Assembly: GCA_026004035.1 (NCBI GenBank)
Contig: BPII01000026.1
Location: 1-36,713 of the forward strand
Origin: Candidatus Sericytochromatia bacterium
GTDB taxonomy: Bacteria; Cyanobacteriota; Sericytochromatia; UBA7694; JACMQJ01
Direction: 5' to 3'
DNA: 36,713 bases
Part shown: one piece after another, positions 27,524 to 35,109 of the stretch
Layout: each line of letters starts with the position of its first letter
Position numbering within the stretch: the first letter of the stretch is position 1
The notes under the pieces: generated by a model
What the model saw: the letters and a program-made list of their open reading frames with translations, nothing else
The model's database searches: none
What the model was told of the DNA's origin: nothing
Made by a program: the position numbers and the translations under genes

Positions 27524-28255
27524 TTATTTATTTTTTAATTTAAGGCTTGAAATATGAATTTCACCATTGCTTACCCATGCATATTCTGGAGTATTTGAAT
27601 TACGAACATCATCAGGTGGTCTACCTATATAACTTGAAATTCTTAATTGTGTAGGCTTTAAGTTAATAGCAATTATTTGAGCTTTATCATCACCTTTAGC
27701 ACCTGCATGAGCGAGACCTTTTAAAGATCCAATAACTACTATATCACCCGTTGCTATTATCTCTGAACCAGGATTTGTGTCACCATATATAATTATATTT
27801 CCATCAAATCTTATTATTTGACCTGACCTAACAGTTTGTTTAATATATAAAGCATTACCTAAAATATTATTTTCTAAAATTTCATTTACTTTTGGATTTG
27901 TATTAATATTTTTCACTAAAGGATTAAACTTTCCAACTTTTATATTAATTTTCTTAGCAAAATTTTTAGTTTCATCATCTTGAGTATAAATAGTATTTAA
28001 AATTAAATGATGTCTTTTTATTAACATATCATGTAATCTGTTTATTTGTGTTTCATCAAGTTTTCTTTTTCCTAAGTCAATGGATACAGAAGCACCTATC
28101 CAAAAGTTTTTATTTTCTTCAAGTTTATTTGTCAATTGAGATACAATATCATTCCAAGATATATCTTCTGGAAATATGATTAAAAGGTCATTATTAACCC
28201 CTTTTATAACAATTTCAGAATTTTTCTTTTCATTAATCAAAATATCTTCATTCAT
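27524..28255 (-). CDS. minC: Septum-site determining protein MinC
   Basis: MinC inhibits FtsZ assembly away from mid-cell, recruited by MinD. The 243 residues divide into an N-terminal FtsZ-inhibiting domain (about 15-105) and a C-terminal beta-helix that binds MinD. The latter shows TVRSGQIIRFDGNIIIYGDTN, GSEIIATGDIVVIGSLKG and LAHAGAKGD, the classic RSGQ and GDVNPGAEI-type repeats of MinC. It is the first gene of the minC-minD-minE-rodA run. Upstream lies the 400-base gap to the isomerase gene, with a repeated 14-base element near its start. Confidence 0.94.
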   Translation of the reverse strand: MNEDILINEKKNSEIVIKGVNNDLLIIFPEDISWNDIVSQLTNKLEENKNFWIGASVSIDLGKRKLDETQINRLHDMLIKRHHLILNTIYTQDDETKNFAKKINIKVGKFNPLVKNINTNPKVNEILENNILGNALYIKQTVRSGQIIRFDGNIIIYGDTNPGSEIIATGDIVVIGSLKGLAHAGAKGDDKAQIIAINLKPTQLRISSYIGRPPDDVRNSNTPEYAWVSNGEIHISSLKLKNK

Positions 28256-28657
28256 AAATTTTTGAGTTTAATTTAAAAAACGATAATATATTTATATCAT
28301 AAAGTTTAATTTAAAATACAATTTATTTACTTAAAATAATTTAAAAACAACACAAAAATATTTCTTAAACTACTTTTAAATTTTCATAAAAAATACAATT
28401 ATTTTATAACCTTAACAACGAAATTAGTAACTAACTAAAAATATTTTTTTACTTGATAAGAGGTTAACATTAATAACAATAAAATGATCAGTATAATTAT
28501 AAAATAATTACAGAAACTAGATTATAACCTATAAGATTACTTAAAAAGTAATAAAACATCTTGTATTTTTTTATTTAGTATTATTCTCTAAATATTATGA
28601 ATACTACTTTATAATAAGTTTAAAGTCTATAAGTTATAAATTATATTTGAATAGATA
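28256..28657. other. Non-coding region between minC and the isomerase gene
   Basis: This is the only gap above 300 bases. Both flanking genes read away from it, so it holds two 5' regions. I see no gene. Notable items are the direct repeat AGTTTAATTTAAAA at 28265-28278 and 28303-28316, just upstream of minC, each containing the palindrome TTTAA-T-TTAAA, and a 7-pair hairpin ATTACTT-AAA-AAGTAAT at 28536-28552. Given the AT content these may be chance. Confidence 0.5.
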
Positions 28658-28685
28658 TTGATATATACTATTTTTGTATTATAAT
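28658..28685 (+). promoter_or_regulatory. Promoter of the phosphohexose isomerase gene
   Basis: TTGATA (28658-28663) and TATAAT (28680-28685) are 16 bases apart, close to consensus. The predicted start of transcription (about 28692) is within a few bases of the ATG at 28695, so the transcript is leaderless or nearly so; there is no ribosome site upstream of that ATG. Confidence 0.65.
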
Positions 28686-28694
28686 TTTCTTACT

Positions 28695-29742
28695 ATGTTT
28701 AAAGATAAATTAAAGGATTATGATAAAGATAATTTAATAGAAACTACTTATAGACTTCCTGATGATGCAGAAAAAGCATTTAATAAAGTACTATCTCAAG
28801 AAATTCCTAGTAAATATAAAGAATTTGATAATATTTTAATTTCAGGGATGGGCGGATCATGTATAAGTGCAGATATACTAAATTCTTATTTATACTTTAA
28901 AAGTAATAAACCTATAATAATAAATAGAAGTTCTGTTTTACCTAGTTTTGTAAATGAAAAAACATTATCTATATTTATAAGTTATTCTGGTAATACAATA
29001 GAAACGTTGAATTGTACTAAAGAAGCAATAAATAAAAATTCAAAAGTTGCTTGTATAACATTAGGAGGTAAATTATCAAAAGTTTGTATTGAAAATCAAG
29101 CTTACTTAATAAAATTAAATGATAATAATAAAATGCCTAGAAGTGCAATAGGAGAATTATTTTATTCTTTATTAGGTTTCATTTATAAGTTAGAAGTTTT
29201 TAATATTAATAAGGATGAAATAGATTCATCTATAATTGCTTTAAAAAAATTAAGAGATGAAATAGACATTTACAAAAATAATATAAATTGGCTAGTTGAA
29301 CTTGCTATGAAAATAATAAATAGAAAAATAGTTATATTTGGTGTAAATCCCTACACTTCTTCTGTTGCTTTAAGATGGAAAACTCAATTTAACGAGAATA
29401 GTAAATTAACAGTAATATATAATAATTTTCCTGAATTGACTCATAATGAAATAGTTAATTTGTTCTATGAGAATTTGAATGACTATTACTTTATAATATT
29501 AAGAGATACAGATGAAGAACCTTTTGTAAATAAACAAATAGAAACATTTATAGAATTAATAAAAGATAAATCAATGATATATAATTTTTTTACCAAAATC
29601 TGAAAGTTTTCTAGAAAGAATAATGAAATTACTTTATGTTGGTGATTACTTAAGTATATATTTAGCTATTTTAAACGAAATTAACCCAAGTCCAATAGAA
29701 CCTATATTTTTATTAAAAGATAAAATGAAAAACTATGAGTGA
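28695..29742 (+). CDS. Bifunctional phosphoglucose/phosphomannose isomerase (one +1 frameshift as read)
   Basis: This isomerase interconverts fructose 6-phosphate with glucose 6-phosphate and mannose 6-phosphate. It has two SIS domains: ISGMGGSCISADIL and FISYSGNTIETLNCT in the first, and VIFGVNPYTSSVALRWKTQFNEN with ELTHNEIVNLF (catalytic His/Glu region of the PGI/PMI family) in the second. The frame breaks at the seven-T run 29585-29591; one T less extends it to ESFLERIMKLLYVGDYLSIY ... NPSPIEPIFLLKDK, the expected C-terminus, for 348 residues. I chose the ATG at 28695 over a TTG at 28674, which lies inside the promoter. It overlaps the next gene by 8 bases. Confidence 0.9.
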
Positions 29743-30901
29743 TATATTTTTTACTGAAAATGGCTGGACAGAAGTAATATCAGGTGGTATTACATTTGAT
29801 AATTTGAAAATTTTAGCTCAAGCTATTTGTAATTATTTTAGAAGAGAACAAAATTATATTGATAATTTTCCACCAAGATTTGCTGTCGGTTTTGATAATA
29901 GATTTTTAGGGGAGAAATACGCTAAAGAAATATCAAGAATAATAGTAAATAATGGCATGGATGTTTATTTATCTGATAGACCAACTTCAACTCCTTGTTT
30001 GTTTTCTTCTGTTAAAATACTTTCTTTAACAGCTGGTATAATGGTCACAGGCTCTGATTTACCTTATGAATATAGCGGTATAAAGATATGTAACTATCAG
30101 GGTTCTATTTTAAGAGAAAAATCTACAAAAAGTATAGAAAAAGAAGTGGATATTTTAGAAAAAGAAGGTATTGAAGATTTTATAGTTACTCCTGGTCAAA
30201 TAATTGAGTTTAACCCAAGAAATTATTATTTTCATCAATTATATTCAATAATTGATATACCAATAATTTCAAAAACAGGTATAGATATTACTATAAATTA
30301 TATTAATTCCGCTTGTAGTAATTATTTACGAGATATTTTTCTTAAATATAATTGCATGATTAGAGAAATTAATAATAAACCATTAATCGATTTTGGTAAT
30401 CTTATTCCCAATTTAAATGAGAAAAATATTTCTGATTTACAGCAAGTAGTTGTTTCTCCTAGGTGTTCTCTTCAAGTAGGTTTTTTAATAGATGGAGATG
30501 GTAGTAAATTGAAAGTTGTTGATGCATCAGGAATAGTATTAGATAGTGAAATAATTTTTTGTATAATATTAAAACATTTAATAAACTTGGAAGATTCTAA
30601 AGGTGGTATAGTTATTCCAGAAAATGGAAGCAATTTGATAAGGTTATATTGTGAAAATAATCAAGTTGAAATACACTACATTAATTCAAAAGATGGAAGA
30701 CAAATAGCTGAATTAATGAGAACTCATAATTGTATATTAGGAAGTAGTTTAAATGATGATTTTTATTTCAATATAAATAATCATATATTAGAGAAAGATG
30801 CTATTCTGACAGCATTAATATTACTAGAATCAATGTCTATTTTGAATCAAAATCTTAATTCTATATTTTATGATATAAAGGCTTCTTTAAATATATTATG
30901 A
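29735..30901 (+). CDS. Degenerate phosphoglucomutase/phosphomannomutase homologue
   Basis: This 388-residue protein is a relative of alpha-D-phosphohexomutases, which swap phosphate between C1 and C6 of hexoses. The N-terminal domain is recognisable (FTENGWTEVISG in place of FGTSGWR; AGIMVTGSDLPYEYSGIKI in place of AGIMITASHNP, retaining Ser107). The metal loop, normally DGDxDR, reads DGDGSK (253-258), losing the third Asp and the Arg. The sugar-binding GGExSGH motif reads GSSLNDD. It is also about 70 residues shorter than active members. It probably lacks normal mutase activity and may be a regulatory or repurposed homologue of the neighbouring isomerase, which it overlaps by 8 bases. Translation is coupled onward to the nuclease gene by an ATGA overlap. 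Confidence 0.82.
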   Translation: MSDIFFTENGWTEVISGGITFDNLKILAQAICNYFRREQNYIDNFPPRFAVGFDNRFLGEKYAKEISRIIVNNGMDVYLSDRPTSTPCLFSSVKILSLTAGIMVTGSDLPYEYSGIKICNYQGSILREKSTKSIEKEVDILEKEGIEDFIVTPGQIIEFNPRNYYFHQLYSIIDIPIISKTGIDITINYINSACSNYLRDIFLKYNCMIREINNKPLIDFGNLIPNLNEKNISDLQQVVVSPRCSLQVGFLIDGDGSKLKVVDASGIVLDSEIIFCIILKHLINLEDSKGGIVIPENGSNLIRLYCENNQVEIHYINSKDGRQIAELMRTHNCILGSSLNDDFYFNINNHILEKDAILTALILLESMSILNQNLNSIFYDIKASLNIL

Positions 30902-31974
30902 TTAAATTTAGAATAAAAAAAATTATATTAAAATATTTATTCTTTTTAATACTTTTTCAATTTTTATTTATATACCCTACATATTCAAAAGAATTAGTAG
31001 TAAGTTTTATTGATATAAATCAAGGTGATTCAGTACTTATACAATTACCAAATAATCAAAATATATTAATAGATGGTGGTGATAAAGAATATTCAAAATA
31101 CCTTGAAAAATTTTTGAAAGATAGAAAAATAAAACAAATTGATATTATGATAATAACTCATCCACATATAGATCATTATGGAGGATTATTAAATATAGCT
31201 AAAAAATTTGAAATAAAACACGTGCTTGATAGTGGTGCAAAAACTAATGCAATAACATATCTTGAACTTTTAAAAATATTAAATTCTAAAAAAGTTAAAT
31301 TTAGTATTGCTAGACGAGGTGATAAATTCTCTTTTGAAAATAATTTAAGTTTAGAAATATTATCACCAAAAGAACCATTACTGAAAAATACTCGTTCAGA
31401 TATTAATAATTCTTCTATTGTTGCAAAATTAAGATATAATAATGTATCTTTTTTATTCACAGGAGATATAGAAAATGAAATTGAGGAGCAACTTTTAAGA
31501 GATAATATTAATATTTCTTCAGATATTCTTAAAATTGCTCATCATGGAAGTAGGCATAGTAGTTCAGAAGAATTTTTAAAAAAAGTAAATCCAAGTATTG
31601 CTATTATTTCCTGTGGATTAAATAATTCATATGGACATCCTCACAAACAATTATTAAATAGATTAAATAGACTAAAAATACAATATTATAGAACTGATTT
31701 AAATGGTGATATTATTATTACAAGTGATGGTTACAAATATTATGTTAGCTTTAGCAAAAATGACACAAAATATTATCAAGAAGAACAATCTAAAATATTA
31801 AATATTAATACTGCATCACTAGAAGAATTAATTTCTTTACCAGGTATAGGAAAAAAAACTGCTAAAAATATTATTAATAATAGACCTTATTATCATATAA
31901 ATGATTTATTAAAGGTAAAAGGTATAAACAAAAATAAATTAGAAATTTTAAGTAAATTGGTAACTGTAGAATGA
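30898..31974 (+). CDS. Secreted metallo-beta-lactamase-fold hydrolase with ComEA-like helix-hairpin-helix
   Basis: This 358-residue protein combines the nuclease-like domain of ComEC with a ComEA-type DNA-binding module. Residues 1-30 are a signal peptide or anchor (FFLILFQFLFIYPTYS). The metallo-hydrolase domain (about 33-285) holds the metal ligands in THPHIDHYGG (His88, His90, Asp92, His93), FTGDIENEIEE (Asp190), and IAHHGSRHSS (His215-His216), and GHPHKQLL, as in ComEC/Rec2 C-terminal domains. Residues about 300-356 form the double helix-hairpin-helix (NINTASLEELISLPGIGKKTAKNII ... LLKVKGINKNKLEIL). A likely role is binding and cutting extracellular or periplasmic DNA, but lacking the ComEC channel it cannot take DNA up alone. 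Overlaps the genes on both sides by 4 bases (ATGA). Confidence 0.88.
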   Translation: MIKFRIKKIILKYLFFLILFQFLFIYPTYSKELVVSFIDINQGDSVLIQLPNNQNILIDGGDKEYSKYLEKFLKDRKIKQIDIMIITHPHIDHYGGLLNIAKKFEIKHVLDSGAKTNAITYLELLKILNSKKVKFSIARRGDKFSFENNLSLEILSPKEPLLKNTRSDINNSSIVAKLRYNNVSFLFTGDIENEIEEQLLRDNINISSDILKIAHHGSRHSSSEEFLKKVNPSIAIISCGLNNSYGHPHKQLLNRLNRLKIQYYRTDLNGDIIITSDGYKYYVSFSKNDTKYYQEEQSKILNINTASLEELISLPGIGKKTAKNIINNRPYYHINDLLKVKGINKNKLEILSKLVTVE

Positions 31975-32195
31975 AAAAAAAAGTAGTAAAAGGTTATTTA
32001 GATAGAATAGAGAATAAAATTGCTGTTTTATATATGGGAAATAAAGAAGAATATAAAATTGATATTCCATTAAAATTTCTACCTAAAGGTATTAAAGAAA
32101 ATACAAGATTAAATATTACTTTTGAAATTGAAAATGAAGATAGTATAGCTAATGAAATTGAAGATTTGAGGAATAATTTATTAAATAATTCATAA
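31971..32195 (+). CDS. DUF3006 family protein
   Basis: This 74-residue protein (VVKGYLDRIENKIAVLYMGNKEEYKIDIPLKFLPKGIKENT) matches DUF3006, a small beta-barrel-like family commonly encoded next to ComEC-type metallo-hydrolases. Its ATG overlaps the TGA of the nuclease gene (ATGA), so the two are co-translated; that pairing also supports the identity. Function is unknown. It is followed by a clear terminator, which ends the four-gene run from the isomerase. Confidence 0.8.
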   Translation: MKKKVVKGYLDRIENKIAVLYMGNKEEYKIDIPLKFLPKGIKENTRLNITFEIENEDSIANEIEDLRNNLLNNS

Positions 32196-32201
32196 TATAC
32201 T

Positions 32202-32230
32202 CAAACTTCTGAAGTTTGCATTTTTTTTTA
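32202..32230 (+). terminator. Rho-independent terminator after the DUF3006 gene
   Basis: The stem CAAACTT-CTG-AAGTTTG (32202-32218) is a perfect 7-pair hairpin followed by a run of nine T after CA. It closes the isomerase-to-DUF3006 operon. Confidence 0.9.
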
Positions 32231-32326
32231 AAACTGAAATATTGAATAGTAGAGCTTTATAGAAATTAAAATTATCTGAGCTTTTTTATGCTAAAATATA
32301 AAAATTAATTATTTTTATTTTTAAAT

Positions 32327-33177
32327 ATGCTAAAAAAATTTTTTATATCTTTATTTTTAATTTTTACTTTCCAAACTTATAGTTTTGCAAATCAGAAATT
32401 ACTAATATTTGTAGGTGCGGCATCTAAACTACCAACAGAAAAAATTATTTCAAATTTTGAAAAAGAGACAGGTATAAAAGTAGAAAGTATATTTGGAGGT
32501 TCTGGTTATATATTATCTCAAATGAAATTAAGTAAAAAAGGTGATATATATTTTCCTGGCTCATCTGATTACATGGATTTAGCAATAAAAGAAAATCTTG
32601 TTTATCCCGAAAGTCAAAAAATAGTTGTTTATCTTGTCAATGCTATAAATGTTCAAAGAGGTAATCCTAAAAATATAAAAACATTAAGAGATTTAATAAA
32701 ACCAAATATAAAAGTAGCAATAGCTAATCCACAAGGTGTATGTGTCGGAGCTTATGCTGTAGAAATAATAGAAAAAAAATTTTTCAAAAAAAGAAAAAGA
32801 GTTATTTAAAAAAAATTTGGTGAATTATACAGAAAGTTGTGATAGAACTGCTTCAGTAGTAGCATTAAAAGCTGTTGATGCTGTTATAGGTTGGGAAGTT
32901 TTTGAACATTGGAATCCAGAACAAATAGAGACAATAAAATTAAATAAAAATGAAATTATAAGAATAGGTTATATACCTATTGCTATATCTAAATACACAA
33001 AAAATAAAAAAATAGCACAAAAATTTATTGACTATGTTATTTCTGATAAAGGTAAAAGTATATTTAAAGAATATAAATATTTTTTCAACTTTAAATGAAG
33101 CAGAAGAGTATATAGGTGAAAAGAAAAAAGTAGGTGGTTTTTATAAAGTCCCAGATGATTGGCTAGAAAATAAATGA
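32327..33177 (+). CDS. modA: Molybdate/tungstate ABC transporter substrate-binding protein (two +1 frameshifts as read)
   Basis: This is the periplasmic binding component of a molybdate-type ABC importer. Residues 1-21 are a signal peptide (MLKKFFISLFLIFTFQTYSFA). The mature part has VGAASKLPTEKIISNFEKET, SIFGGSGYILSQMKL, KKGDIYFPGSSDYMDLA and NPQGVCVGAYA, typical of ModA/WtpA anion binders. The frame breaks at the eight-A run 32772-32779 and the six-T run 33080-33085; one base less in each gives a 282-residue protein ending FYKVPDDWLENK. Its stop overlaps the modB start (ATGA). Molybdate and tungstate binders are not separable by eye. Confidence 0.85.
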
Positions 33178-33978
33178 ATTTTAAAAACATTGCTATAAGT
33201 TCAATTCTTTCTATTTTTTATTTTATATTCAATAATTTTTTTATCTGTATTTTATTTTTTTGATAAAGAAACTTTATTAGATAGTATTAAAAATGATAGA
33301 GTAATTTTTGCAATAAAAAATAGTATTTATGCTGCAACAATTTCAACATTTATAGCAACATTATTTGCTATTCCAGCTGCTTATGCTATGAGTAGATATA
33401 ACTTTTATTTTAAGAAAGTTATTGATGTTTTTTTAGAATTTCCAATAATAGTTTCACCGTCGGCCTTAGGTGCTATTTTGTTAATTTTTTTTCAAACACC
33501 TATTGGTACTTTTATTCAGAATAATTTAATAGAATTTGTTTTTATGTTTTCTGGTATAGTATTAGCACAATTTATAACAATAATTGGCATGGCAATAAGA
33601 TTAATTAAAATATCATTTGATGAGGTACCTATAAGATATGAAAATGTAGCAAGAACCCTTGGAGCTAATCAAATACAGGTCTTTTTAACAATAACATTAC
33701 CACTAGCTAAAAAAGGTATTATATCCTCCATAATATTAGTATGGGCAAAAGCTATAGGTGAATTTGGAGCTACAATAACTTTAGCTGGTTCAATACCTAT
33801 AAAAACGGAGACATTGCCAATAGCTATATTTATGAAACTATCAATAGCTGATATAAAGGGAACTGTTACATTAATAATAATACTTTTAACAATAAGTATA
33901 TCAATATTAATAATTACAAGAATATTTTTTAAAAGTAAAAATAATGCACTGAGATTAAGTTATAGAAAAGAAATTTGA
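33174..33978 (+). CDS. modB: Molybdate ABC transporter permease (one +1 frameshift as read)
   Basis: This is the membrane channel of the importer. Repaired (267 residues) it has about six membrane helices. The cytoplasmic EAA loop that docks the ATPase reads YENVARTLGANQIQVFLTITLPLAKKGI, followed by WAKAIGEFGATITLAG, a signature of ModB/CysTW permeases. The frame breaks in the six-T run at 33214-33219; with one T removed the N-terminus is MNFKNIAISSILSIFILYSI and reads through. Translation is coupled to modA. No ATPase (modC) follows; the next feature is a transposase remnant 12 bases away. Confidence 0.87.
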
Positions 33979-33989
33979 GAGAGTATATT

Positions 33990-34527
33990 TTATACTTTAT
34001 TATTTTTTTTATCAGTTAATAATGGTAAATCACCTGTTTTTTCTGCTATTTTTACTAAATCTTTTATTACTTGTTCAAATAATCTTTTTTCTTTAATTCC
34101 ACATTTACTCTCAATAATATATCTACTACATCTCTCCATTAATATTGCTGTCCATCCTTTTAAATCATAGATCTTTTATTCTTATTTACTTTTGTATAAA
34201 TCTTATCTCCTTCAAATGTTAACTTAACAAATTTATGACAAAAATAAATATAATTTTAATGTCTCTTTTATGCTTGAAAATCTCTCCTACCAAGCTTTTA
34301 CTGTATTTTTTATGAATACCTAAAACCCTACCTGTAGCTCTTTGAGTTAAACCCTCACTCCTTAATTTTATACAACTAGCTATCTTACTTATCTCTGTGT
34401 TTATTTTAAACATCGGAGTTGAAGAAAATTTCTTATTACAAACTAAACACTCATATTGTTTTCTCTCTCTAGCTGACCTTGTATGATATTTACTATGTAT
34501 TTTCAAATATATACTTGAACGTCCCAA
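33990..34527 (-). pseudogene. Decayed transposase remnant (IS1-like, cyanobacterial type)
   Basis: On the minus strand, pieces of one transposase lie in three frames. The first (34527-34219) has a zinc-ribbon part (RKQYECLVCNKKFSS) and a helix-turn-helix (KLRSEGLTQRATGRVLGIHKK). The second frame continues CHKFVKLTFEGDKIYTKV (about 34225-34165), and the third gives GWTAILMERCSRYIIESKCG ... EKTGDLPLLTD, ending at 33990. These match the order of IS1-like transposases known from cyanobacteria, in which the catalytic Asp follows the RYI..KCGI segment. More than one base would have to change to restore it and the C-terminal third is missing, so this is real decay, unlike the single-base breaks elsewhere. 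I could not find clear terminal inverted repeats. Confidence 0.72.
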
Positions 34528-34680
34528 AAGTAAAAAATAATACTGAAGAAAATAGAGCTAAAAATAGAAGAATAGAAATAAAAATTATTATACATTTAAG
34601 CATGGATAAATTTAAATAAAATTTTGTATTATTAAAAACATGTTTTTTGTTATACTTTATTAAATTTTTTTTTTAAAATA

Positions 34681-35014
34681 ATGAAAACTATTATTTTTAT
34701 TAATATTGTCAAATTTATTTATGACAATAGCATGGTATGGCCATTTAAAACACAAAGAAACAGGTCTATGGAAGGTAATTCTAATAAGTTGGTTTATAGC
34801 ATTTTTTGAATATTGCTTGCAAGTTCCAGCTAATAGAATAGGTTTTTATCAAGAAAATTTTTCAGCATTTCAATTAAAAATACTTCAGGAAATAATTTCT
34901 ATATCAATTTTTTGTATATTTGCTATTTTATATTTAAAAGAAGGTCTAAAGTGGAATTATATTTTAGGATTTATATTTATTATTTTATCAGTAATATTTG
35001 TTTTTAAAAAGTAG
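34681..35014 (+). CDS. DUF486 family small membrane protein (one +1 frameshift as read)
   Basis: This is a four-helix membrane protein of the DMT-related DUF486 family. The body (LFMTIAWYGHLKHKETGLWKV, AFFEYCLQVPANRIG, LKEGLKWNYILGFIFIILSVIFVFKK) is strongly conserved. A short frame opens at a TTG at 34706, but an ATG at 34681 in another frame gives MKTIILLILSNLFMTIAWYG if the five-T run at 34694-34698 loses one base; that is the standard start of the family, for 110 residues. The function is unknown, possibly a small transporter. It stands alone between the transposase remnant and the last gene. Confidence 0.9.
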
Positions 35015-35077
35015 TTAAGTATTATTAAATGATTTTTAAATAAATAAAATATTTAATACATTTTATCTATACCTATT

Positions 35078-35108
35078 AAGGAGTATTTTGTCTATGAGGT
35101 ATATTTAA
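35078..35108 (+). promoter_or_regulatory. Ribosome site and four-codon leader ORF before the last gene
   Basis: AAGGAG (35078-35083) lies 10 bases before ATG AGG TAT ATT TAA (35094-35108), a four-codon reading frame whose stop is one base before the main start. GAGG (35096-35099), inside it, is at 10 bases from the ATG at 35110. Either the first site is the main one with long spacing, or the mini-ORF couples translation. Confidence 0.4.
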
Positions 35109-35109
35109 T

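Noticed and set aside
28674..28694. TTG start for the isomerase at 28674
   Set aside because: It lies inside the predicted -10 region, and homology starts at the ATG at 28695.
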